This document shows, one piece after another, positions 18,892 through 24,214 of a stretch of DNA of 24,214 nucleotides (position 1 is its first letter; each line of letters begins with the position of its first letter). Source of the stretch: Candidatus Kaiserbacteria bacterium RIFCSPLOWO2_01_FULL_54_13 (lineage in GTDB: Bacteria; Patescibacteriota; Minisyncoccia; Phycocordibacterales; UBA2100); assembly GCA_001781685.1 (NCBI GenBank), contig MFLZ01000022.1, forward strand, positions 1 to 24,214, given 5' to 3'. The position numbers and the translations under genes are program-made. Below the pieces are notes generated by a model. It ran no database searches and was not told the DNA's origin. It saw nothing but the letters and a program-made list of their open reading frames with translations.

Positions 18892-19895
18892 GCAGATATT
18901 GTACTGCGTCTTTCAAGAACTCGTTTTGCTGCTGCGATGATGTGCGAAGTACCCATGCCGTAGTGCTCGATGAGCTCGGCGGCCGTGCCCGACTGGCCGA
19001 ATTTGTCTTGCATGCCGACAAACTCGATTGGTGTCGGAGCTTTTGCTGAAAGGAGCTCTGCTATCGCGCCGCCGAGGCCGCCGTGAATCTGATGCTCTTC
19101 GACAGTGACAACCGCGCCTGTGCCGCGCGCGAGCGAGACAATCGTTTCTTCATCGAGAGGCTTGATGGTATGCACGTTTGCGACGACGACAGAAACTCCA
19201 TCTTTCTCAAGCTCGCGCGCAGCGAGAAGCGCGTTGTGCACTAATGGTCCTGTTGCAAAGATCGCCACATCCGATTTATGGATGTCGGACATCCATAATA
19301 TGTTTAATTTGCCTATTTCAAACGGAGTTTCCGCGGTCGTCATCACGGGAGATTTCTCTCTCCCCCAGCGCATGTAGACGGGAGTGCCGAGTTGGGCCGC
19401 GGCAATCGTCGCCTTTCTTCCCTCTTCGGAGTCACACGCCGAAATAACCGTGAAGCGCGGAAGTGCGCGCATCATTGCGATATCCTCGAGCGCCTGATGC
19501 GTCGCGCCGTCGGGCCCCACCGAGACTCCTGCGTGCATCCCGCAGACAACGACCGGCACGTTGTTGAGGGCTATCGTCGTGCGTATCTGCTCCCAATTCC
19601 TGCCCGGATTGAACGCGGCGTAAGAGGTGATGAACGGAATCTTCCCATAATTGGCCATGCCGGCGGCGACTGTCGCCATATTCTGCTCGGCAACACCCAC
19701 CTGCACGAAGCGCTCTGGAAACGCCTTTTGGAAATGATGCGCCTGCGTCGACTCTGCCAAGTCTGCAGTGAGAACGACGACGCGCTCGTCCGCCTTCCCC
19801 GCTTCGACAACGCCCTTCCCAAACCCTTCACGTGTCGAGGCCATCGCGGGCTTGTCGAAGATATTTTCTGCAAGTTTTGCGTCGGGATTAATCAT
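18888..19895 (-). CDS. Transketolase, C-terminal subunit
   Basis: A 335-residue protein equal to the Pyr and C-terminal domains of transketolase; with the N-terminal subunit (20774-21646) it makes a complete thiamine diphosphate enzyme. ASTREGFGKGVVEAGK opens the domain. FVQVGVAEQNMATVAAGMA holds the Glu that activates the cofactor, and TSYAAFNPGRNWEQIRTTIA and GPDGATHQALEDIAMM follow. The split in two genes is common in bacteria and archaea. A 23-bp palindrome is inserted in frame (encoding WMSDIHK) before the C-terminal domain. The ATG overlaps the stop of the 105-residue membrane protein (ATGA). A copy of its first 25 codons lies at 20345-20421. It supplies erythrose-4-phosphate and pentose phosphates. 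Confidence 0.92.
   Translation of the reverse strand: MINPDAKLAENIFDKPAMASTREGFGKGVVEAGKADERVVVLTADLAESTQAHHFQKAFPERFVQVGVAEQNMATVAAGMANYGKIPFITSYAAFNPGRNWEQIRTTIALNNVPVVVCGMHAGVSVGPDGATHQALEDIAMMRALPRFTVISACDSEEGRKATIAAAQLGTPVYMRWGREKSPVMTTAETPFEIGKLNILWMSDIHKSDVAIFATGPLVHNALLAARELEKDGVSVVVANVHTIKPLDEETIVSLARGTGAVVTVEEHQIHGGLGGAIAELLSAKAPTPIEFVGMQDKFGQSGTAAELIEHYGMGTSHIIAAAKRVLERRSTISA
18898..18903 (-). promoter_or_regulatory. -10 box of the lysozyme-like gene
   Basis: TACAAT, inside the tktC 3' end, finishes 6 bases before the ATG. Confidence 0.45.
19276..19298. repeat. 23-bp palindromic element in frame in tktC
   Basis: Eleven-base arms TTATGGATGTC and GACATCCATAA flank one base. It encodes WMSDIHK between GKLN and DVAIFATG, where transketolases have a short loop. 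Confidence 0.75.
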
Positions 19896-20209
19896 GATGT
19901 GGCAACAAAGTAGAGAATGGCCAGGCCAGCAACTATCGTGGAACCAGAAACAATAGCCGCTATGAAGTCAAAAATCCTATATGGCTTGTCTTTAAGAGCT
20001 TTAAGCGATACCGCAAGTAGATATAGCGACAGAAAGAAATTAATCGGGGGAATTGCAAACAGTAGAGCATAGGAGACAGGGGAAGTAAGCAGAGAATATG
20101 GACTACCTTCCGATCTGAAAAAATATAGAAGGACGAAAGTCCATATGCACCATAGGACAATAACGAGTGCGATAAAGACAAGACCTACCGCCGTAAGAGG
20201 TCTATTCAT
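19892..20209 (-). CDS. Small three-helix membrane protein
   Basis: A 105-residue, very hydrophobic protein with three predicted membrane spans: about 7-31 (AVGLVFIALVIVLWCIWTF), 45-70 (SYALLFAIPPINFFLSLYLL) and 80-103. I recognise no family and see no charged functional motif. It lies between the transketolase subunits and overlaps the tktC ATG by 4 bases. A second membrane protein of similar size (20424-20777) stands in the same position before the broken tktC copy. The two share plan and setting but no clear sequence identity. Confidence 0.65.
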   Translation of the reverse strand: MNRPLTAVGLVFIALVIVLWCIWTFVLLYFFRSEGSPYSLLTSPVSYALLFAIPPINFFLSLYLLAVSLKALKDKPYRIFDFIAAIVSGSTIVAGLAILYFVATS

Positions 20210-20245
20210 ACGTGATTCTCTTCACTCTAATGCCCATACTGCTCA

Positions 20246-20273
20246 TTGACAATTCATATACAGGGGGTATCAT
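20246..20273 (+). promoter_or_regulatory. Plus-strand promoter with perfect -35
   Basis: TTGACA (20246-20251), a 16-base spacer and TATCAT (20268-20273) point toward the terminator at 20301-20332, which would give an RNA of about 50 bases. Confidence 0.4.
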
Positions 20274-20334
20274 GAACTCACATTCGGGATTCTCCCGCGG
20301 CCCCGCCAGAAATGGCGGGGAATTTTCGTTTTAG
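20272..20334 (+). CDS. Possible 20-residue peptide
   Basis: The ATG follows AGGGGG by four bases and reads MNSHSGFSRGPARNGGEFSF to TAG. It overlaps the terminator hairpin. If the promoter just upstream is used, transcription would start after this ATG, so peptide and RNA readings exclude each other. Very low confidence. Confidence 0.15.
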   Translation: MNSHSGFSRGPARNGGEFSF

Positions 20335-20421
20335 ATACAAGGCCGCAAATCCCTCGCGTGTCGAAGCCATGTCGGGCTTGTCGAAGATGTTTTCTGCAAG
20401 TTTTGCGTTGTGATTTATCAT
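20278..20421 (-). pseudogene. Broken copy of the tktC 5' end
   Basis: From an ATG 2 bases after the stop of the 117-residue membrane protein, the first 25 codons (MINHNAKLAENIFDKP, then DMASTREGF) match the true tktC start at 22 of 25 residues. After GF the similarity ends abruptly and the frame runs 22 more codons through the hairpin at 20301-20320 to TGA. It is a truncated duplicate, too short for a function of its own. The remaining gap 20210-20277 holds only the plus-strand promoter. Confidence 0.85.
20301..20332 (+). terminator. Rho-independent terminator, plus strand
   Basis: CCCCGCCA pairs with TGGCGGGG across a GAAA tetraloop, followed by AATTTTCGTTTT. It has terminator form only on the plus strand, where no recognised gene precedes it. 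Confidence 0.6.
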
Positions 20422-20423
20422 AA

Positions 20424-20777
20424 TCATCCGGAGGAAAAAGCCATAAAAAACAGTATCGTAAACATCGCTGAGATCAGAGAGCCAACAAGAATAATAGAAG
20501 AGAGCGAGTGAATGACTGCATACCAGATCAAGTCTGGGTTAGATCTTAAGTTCCACCAAGAGCGGATTGCAAACCATGGTGATGCAACAAGCAACAATGA
20601 ACCAAAAGAAACAATCCCGCCAGCAAAGAAAAACTTTGAAATAGTAATTATGACTGGAGCTTGTTCCATAGGCGAAACACGCAAGTCGAAACTGCCATTT
20701 AGAAAGACAGCCGTAAATAAAACAAGCATGTAAGCTACAACAACCGCTGAATACACTTTTAGAAAAGAAGGTTTCAT
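20424..20777 (-). CDS. Small three-helix membrane protein
   Basis: A 117-residue hydrophobic protein with spans at about 8-28 (VYSAVVVAYMLVLFTAVFL), 45-67 (ISKFFFAGGIVSFGSLLLV) and 88-113 (VIHSLSSIILVGSLISAMFT). No family is recognised. The ATG overlaps the tktN stop in ATGA, and the stop is 2 bases from the ATG of the broken tktC copy. It probably occupied the place between tktN and an original tktC before the second cassette appeared. A role with transketolase is not implied by anything in the sequence. Confidence 0.65.
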   Translation of the reverse strand: MKPSFLKVYSAVVVAYMLVLFTAVFLNGSFDLRVSPMEQAPVIITISKFFFAGGIVSFGSLLLVASPWFAIRSWWNLRSNPDLIWYAVIHSLSSIILVGSLISAMFTILFFMAFSSG

Positions 20778-21646
20778 ATGTTTGAAGTCCGTCCTAATTC
20801 CTCCAAAAAAACCTCTTTTTGCTTATCCGCCGGAATCTTGTCGGTCGGGCCTTTGCCGGGAGGATTGCCGTGCCAGCGGTAGTCGTTCTCTATCGAGGGC
20901 ACGCCTTTTCCCGGCGTCGTGTGCGCGAGGATGAGCGTGGGCTTTTCCTTGATGGAGCGCGCTTCGTCGCACGCGTCCACGAACTCGCGAATGTTATGCC
21001 CGTCGATCTCAATCACGTGCCAGTTGAACGCGCGGTACTTATCCGCGAGTGGCTCCAAGGGCATGATGTCTTCGGTGTTGCCATCTATTTGTATATTGTT
21101 CCTGTCCATAACGCTGACAAGATTCGTGAGCCGGTACTTCCCTGCGAACATCGCGCCCTCCCACGTGTTGCCCTCTTCCTGTTCGCCATCCGACATGAGA
21201 CAAAAAACGCGAAACGACTTTCCATCCATCCGCGCGGCATGGGCGTAGCCTGACGCCTGCGAAAGACCGCTCCCCAAGGGGCCAGATGTCGTCTCGACTC
21301 CCGGAAGCATGTCGCGCTCGGGATGCCCCTGCAGACGAGAGCCGAATTTGCGTAAGGTCATGCACTCTTCGAGTGGAAAATAACCTGAGTGGGCCATCGC
21401 GGCGTATCGCACCGGACAAATGTGTCCGTTGGAGAGGAAAAGGCGATCGCGTAGAGCCCAGTCGGGATTTTTTGGGTCGTGCTTCAAGACGTGAAAGTAG
21501 AGCGCGGTAAAAATGTCTGCCATGCCCAGGGGGCCAGCCGTGTGGCCAGATTTTGCTTCCGCGAGCATCTCAATCACGGTCTTTCGGATATCGAAAGCCC
21601 GCTTTTCAATCTGCTTAACTTCTGCATCAGTAATCGTACCAGTCAT
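20774..21646 (-). CDS. Transketolase, N-terminal subunit
   Basis: A 290-residue protein equal to the thiamine diphosphate pyrophosphate-binding domain of transketolase. Features are SGHTAGPLGMADIFTALYF, LSNGHICPVRYAAMA, TSGPLGSGLSQASGYAHAARM and the cofactor/metal motif SDGEQEEGNTWEGAM ending at DRNNIQIDG. Together with the C-terminal subunit it moves two-carbon units between sugar phosphates. The ATG at 21646 (MTGTITDAEVKQIEK) overlaps the DUF296 stop by 4 bases. The longer frame upstream would lie inside that gene and is not real. It lies in one coupled run with DUF296, the membrane proteins and tktC. Confidence 0.92.
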   Translation of the reverse strand: MTGTITDAEVKQIEKRAFDIRKTVIEMLAEAKSGHTAGPLGMADIFTALYFHVLKHDPKNPDWALRDRLFLSNGHICPVRYAAMAHSGYFPLEECMTLRKFGSRLQGHPERDMLPGVETTSGPLGSGLSQASGYAHAARMDGKSFRVFCLMSDGEQEEGNTWEGAMFAGKYRLTNLVSVMDRNNIQIDGNTEDIMPLEPLADKYRAFNWHVIEIDGHNIREFVDACDEARSIKEKPTLILAHTTPGKGVPSIENDYRWHGNPPGKGPTDKIPADKQKEVFLEELGRTSNI

Positions 21647-22077
21647 ACGGCAATAGTAATCAGATTCAATCCGGTCTCCTCGTCGCGACCGCGAATCAAG
21701 GGCTGGCTCACATGCCACAGACAGAGCTCGAGTGTTAAGTGGACGCGCGCGCTCCTGAGATGCCCGCCGATGCACTCGAGAGTTTCGTCGCAACGCGCAA
21801 GAACAGCATGCGCATGCACTACGGGCTCTTCTTCCTCCATCTCGGAGACGTTCCCGTCCATGCTCGCCACTTCAAAGGGACCTTCCTCATTTCTGAATAC
21901 ATACTCGCGGCTCTCAAGATCGTAGTAGCCAATCTCGACATCCTCTAGAGCACCGATCGCCTGGAACTGCCCCCAGTGCACTTCCTGCTCTTCGCAAAAC
22001 CGGGTCAAAGTCGGCATGAAATCCTCACCACGCGCAAAGACAAGGAAAAAGCCATTGTGTATCTGCACCGCCTGCAT
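21643..22077 (-). CDS. PPC/DUF296-domain protein
   Basis: A 144-residue protein of the PPC (plants and prokaryotes conserved, DUF296) family, which forms trimers. Typical parts are IHNGFFLVFARGEDFMPTL, GQFQAIGALEDVEIGYYD, PVVHAHAVLAR and GGHLRSARVHLTLEL with conserved His residues that may bind a metal. Some relatives bind DNA, but bacterial roles are mostly unknown. Two ATGs are six bases apart (22083 and 22077). I chose 22077 because the TATACT box ends 6 bases before it and directly abuts the other. It is the first gene of the run leading to the transketolase subunits. Confidence 0.85.
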   Translation of the reverse strand: MQAVQIHNGFFLVFARGEDFMPTLTRFCEEQEVHWGQFQAIGALEDVEIGYYDLESREYVFRNEEGPFEVASMDGNVSEMEEEEPVVHAHAVLARCDETLECIGGHLRSARVHLTLELCLWHVSQPLIRGRDEETGLNLITIAV

Positions 22078-22083
22078 CGTCAT

Positions 22084-22089
22084 AGTATA
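22084..22089 (-). promoter_or_regulatory. -10 box of the DUF296-transketolase operon
   Basis: TATACT ends 6 bases before the ATG at 22077. The structured element 22100-22207 lies just upstream, so the -35 position falls at its edge. Confidence 0.5.
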
Positions 22090-22099
22090 CCTGATGATT

Positions 22100-22207
22100 T
22101 GCCGCGTGGCTGAGTTTTCGAGGAATCTCCCGCAGGCCGAAGAGGCCGAGGATTGAGGATTTTTCAGAAGAAAAATCCGGGTTCCGAGAAAGCTCAGCCA
22201 CGCGGCA
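22100..22207 (+). repeat. Structured ~110-bp element, copy 2
   Basis: Arms 22100-22125 and 22182-22207 pair over 26 positions. The only non-pairs are tandem G.A (CGAGG opposite CCGAG), plus one U.G wobble. Inside are the conserved GCAGGCCGA...GGCCGAG hairpin (22132-22150) and a hairpin GGATTTTT-CAGAAG-AAAAATCC (22157-22178). It starts two bases after the aroB stop and fills the gap to the next promoter. The outer stem and second hairpin differ in sequence from copy 1 yet pair equally well. Confidence 0.7.
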
Positions 22208-22209
22208 CT

Positions 22210-23325
22210 TTAAGCGCCTTGCAGCGATAGATATGCCTTTCTGACGACAGCGTCAGGCACGGGGTGCGCGTACTGTCCTCCCTTCGTATATACCGAGCCG
22301 ATTGATTTGAGGAGCACATAGTGCGGGATACCACGGCGAGCCTTCTTGTCACCCTTGATGGCTTGAAGAACCTTGCCAACCGGATATTTCTTGATTGCTG
22401 ACGCTTCGATCCCGAAACGACCGAGATAAGAGACGACGGCACGACAGTCCTTCGCAGAAAGAACTCCTAAGAGTTCTGAAATTTTCGTCTCGACTAGGAT
22501 CCCATAGCCGACTGCGAAGCCGTGCGGGAGCCGATAGCGGGAGAGAAGTTCGATCGCGTGTCCCACGGTGTGTCCGAAATTCAGGATGCGACGCTCGTTC
22601 TTCTCTTCCTCATCGCTCATGACGACACGCGCCTTTATCCGCACGGAACGGTACGCTATCTCTTGGAGAAGTCGCGGCATCTTTAGCGGACGCTTCGGGT
22701 CGAGCTTCAACGCAAGCGGAAGTGAACGTTTCTCGCTCGTCATGAATTTCTTTATCGTCTCTACGAGGCCGTTCACGATCTGCTGCTTCGACAGACTAGA
22801 GAGAAAAGAGAGATCCGCGACAACGGCGCGTGGCTGATAGAAGGCGCCGATCATATTCTTCCCGTACCTCGTGTCGACCCCCACCTTGCCGCCCACCGAG
22901 CTGTCGACTATCGCGAGAAACGTCGTCGGCACTTGGATATACGGCACACCCCGCAGATACGTCGCAGCGACAAATCCTGCAGCATCGCCTACAACGCCAC
23001 CGCCCAGAGCAATGATGAGGGTGTCACGGCCAAAGCGCTTCTCGAGAAGCGAGTGCTGAAGTCGCGCGACCGTCTTCATGTTTTTGTTTTGTTCTCCGGT
23101 GGGAAAACTCAGCACATCAACCGACCTGCCTTTCCTCTTGAGTAATCGCGCAATGCGGCCGCTAAAGAGTTTGCGCGTTGTCGTGTCGGCAATAATCGCA
23201 ACGCGTGATTTTCCTTCGCGCTCCACTGCACTTATAAGTTCCTTTTCAAGATGCGTCCCGATAATAATCGGATACGATGTATCTCGTACCCTGACCGAAA
23301 GTCTCTTCGGAGAGACCTTAACCAT
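22210..23325 (-). CDS. aroB: 3-dehydroquinate synthase
   Basis: A 371-residue enzyme that converts DAHP to 3-dehydroquinate, the second shikimate-pathway step, using NAD and a divalent metal. Visible are LSFPTGEQNKN, the NAD-binding GGGVVGDAAGFVAATYLRG, PTTFLAIVDSSVGGKVGVD and KNMIGAFYQP, and metal ligands in NGLVETIKK (Glu), ILNFGHTVGHAIE (His) and LPHGFAVGYG (His). The ATG at 23325 (MVKVSPKRLSVRV) overlaps the end of the upstream DAHP synthase gene by 8 bases, so the two are coupled. A longer frame to 23403 lies inside that gene and was rejected. Confidence 0.95.
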   Translation of the reverse strand: MVKVSPKRLSVRVRDTSYPIIIGTHLEKELISAVEREGKSRVAIIADTTTRKLFSGRIARLLKRKGRSVDVLSFPTGEQNKNMKTVARLQHSLLEKRFGRDTLIIALGGGVVGDAAGFVAATYLRGVPYIQVPTTFLAIVDSSVGGKVGVDTRYGKNMIGAFYQPRAVVADLSFLSSLSKQQIVNGLVETIKKFMTSEKRSLPLALKLDPKRPLKMPRLLQEIAYRSVRIKARVVMSDEEEKNERRILNFGHTVGHAIELLSRYRLPHGFAVGYGILVETKISELLGVLSAKDCRAVVSYLGRFGIEASAIKKYPVGKVLQAIKGDKKARRGIPHYVLLKSIGSVYTKGGQYAHPVPDAVVRKAYLSLQGA

Positions 23326-24214
23326 GGTACTTTGCCATTTCTTTGATAAGTTTTTCTGTTGAATCCCACCCCATACACGGATCGGTGATCGAAAGCCCGC
23401 CACGATCGATCGTCTTTGGTGTACAACTTTCTATCTTCTGGCTTCCCTCTTTGAGGAAGCTCTCAACCATGAAGCCTTTCACGAGCTTCCGGATCTCAGG
23501 ATTCACCTGGCGGAGCGCGAGAATTTCCTTCACGACCATTGCCTGCTGTGTGGGAACCTTGGCGCCAGCCACTCTAGAATTGTCATGACTTGCGTCGATG
23601 ATAATTGCAGGATTGCGCACCTTGTGTTTCTCAAAGAGTTTCTTCGCTTCCAGAATGTGCTCGACGCCGTAATTCGGGCCGCCCGAGCCGCCACGAAGGA
23701 CCAGGTGCGCATATGGATTTCCCTTCGTCTCCACCTGATAACCTTCCCACGCCGCGTGGTGTCTGTGTTGTGCCGCGACAATGCCGTTTACCGCAACCTC
23801 GATAGAGCCGGTCGTGCCGTTCTTCATCCCCACGGCACAGAACGAGCCTGATGCAAAGATGCGATGCTCCTGATCCTCGACACTCCGCGCGCCGATGGCC
23901 ATCCACGAAAGAAGCTCCCCAAACCCTTTTGCGTTATGTGTGAATACTGCCTCGTCCGCGATCGGCATCCCAAGCTCAACTATTCCGACCATCATCTCGC
24001 GGCAGTATTCTGCGCCCTTAGCGATATCCGGACGCGCGTACGGATCTGGCTGATTGACAGGCCCAAGCCAGCCTTTGATTGTGCGCGGTTTCTGAATGTA
24101 AACGCGCATGATGATCTTTATTTTTTTCTCAACCAAATCCGAGAGCTTTTTGAGGCGCTTCGCGAACGTGAGAACCGCTTCAGAAGGCCACGCGGAACAA
24201 GGACCTGTTATGAG
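23318..24214 (-). CDS. DAHP synthase, type I (AroFGH), start beyond window
   Basis: The enzyme condenses phosphoenolpyruvate and erythrose-4-phosphate to DAHP, the first shikimate-pathway step. The frame is open to the right edge, so the N-terminal part (about 50 residues by comparison with E. coli AroG) is missing; 298 residues are visible. The visible part begins LITGPCSAWPSE, whose Cys is a metal ligand, then IIMRVYIQKPRTIKGWLGP, FCAVGMKNGTTGSIEVA, LVLRGGSGGPNYG, IIIDASHDNS (His ligand), GFMVESFLKEG (Glu ligand) and LSITDPCMGWD (Asp ligand). A TTG at 24136 is inside the conserved sequence and is not the start. It is followed by aroB. Feedback type (Phe, Tyr or Trp) cannot be told. Confidence 0.94.
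   Translation of the reverse strand, partial: LITGPCSAWPSEAVLTFAKRLKKLSDLVEKKIKIIMRVYIQKPRTIKGWLGPVNQPDPYARPDIAKGAEYCREMMVGIVELGMPIADEAVFTHNAKGFGELLSWMAIGARSVEDQEHRIFASGSFCAVGMKNGTTGSIEVAVNGIVAAQHRHHAAWEGYQVETKGNPYAHLVLRGGSGGPNYGVEHILEAKKLFEKHKVRNPAIIIDASHDNSRVAGAKVPTQQAMVVKEILALRQVNPEIRKLVKGFMVESFLKEGSQKIESCTPKTIDRGGLSITDPCMGWDSTEKLIKEMAKYHG

Noticed and set aside
1..24214. Alternative genetic code (TGA read as Gly or Trp)
   Set aside because: Several well-conserved genes end at TGA at the expected length (pheT, rplY, tktC) and none needs read-through.

Overview
This window looks like a chromosomal segment of a Candidate Phyla Radiation (Patescibacteria) bacterium, most probably a Parcubacteria-type lineage. 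This rests on reduced house-keeping proteins (a short PheS without its N-terminal coiled coil, a PheT without the OB-type tRNA-binding domain, a 193-residue EF-Ts), tightly packed genes with ATGA start/stop overlaps, and small proteins of unknown family. TGA is used throughout as a stop, so the code is standard. The taxonomic placement is inference from gene content. Almost all genes are on the minus strand; only a secreted Tyr-rich protein and a PfkB-type kinase are on the plus strand.

Layout. 1-2812 (accessory): a sortase gene, then a secreted protein made of 24 unbroken hexapeptide repeats, then two antitoxin/toxin modules separated and followed by shorter or broken copies of the hexapeptide gene. 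2941-5191: a membrane-anchored protein with a Pro/Thr linker and Tyr-rich tail, and a Tat-type trypsin-like peptidase. 5275-10638: gyrB, pheT, a PNPOx-fold protein, pheS and tRNA-Thr(UGU). 10774-16155: translation genes (tsf, rpsB, prfA, rpmE, rplY) with a coiled-coil lytic transglycosylase. 16215-18891: a hypothetical protein, a PfkB kinase and a Tat-type lysozyme-like protein. 18888-24214: split transketolase (two subunits), a PPC/DUF296 protein, aroB and the start-truncated DAHP synthase. Transketolase makes erythrose-4-phosphate, a substrate of DAHP synthase, whose product is the substrate of AroB, so the right end reads as entry into the shikimate pathway.

Three things stand out beyond the genes. 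First, the window is full of short palindromic elements of several unrelated families; many lie in frame inside conserved genes (pheT three times, gyrB, tktC, the rpsB tail, sortase and surface proteins), like the Rickettsia palindromic elements. Second, two ~110-bp elements (10676-10788 and 22100-22207) share one multi-stem architecture with a conserved core, tandem G.A pairs and stems whose sequences differ but still pair. Third, at least ten genes have a -10 hexamer ending 6-8 bases before the start codon, and five more at 9-10 bases, pointing to leaderless mRNAs as the default. Gene-end duplications occur twice: copies of the hexapeptide gene around toxin-antitoxin modules, and a 25-codon copy of the tktC 5' end next to small membrane-protein genes.
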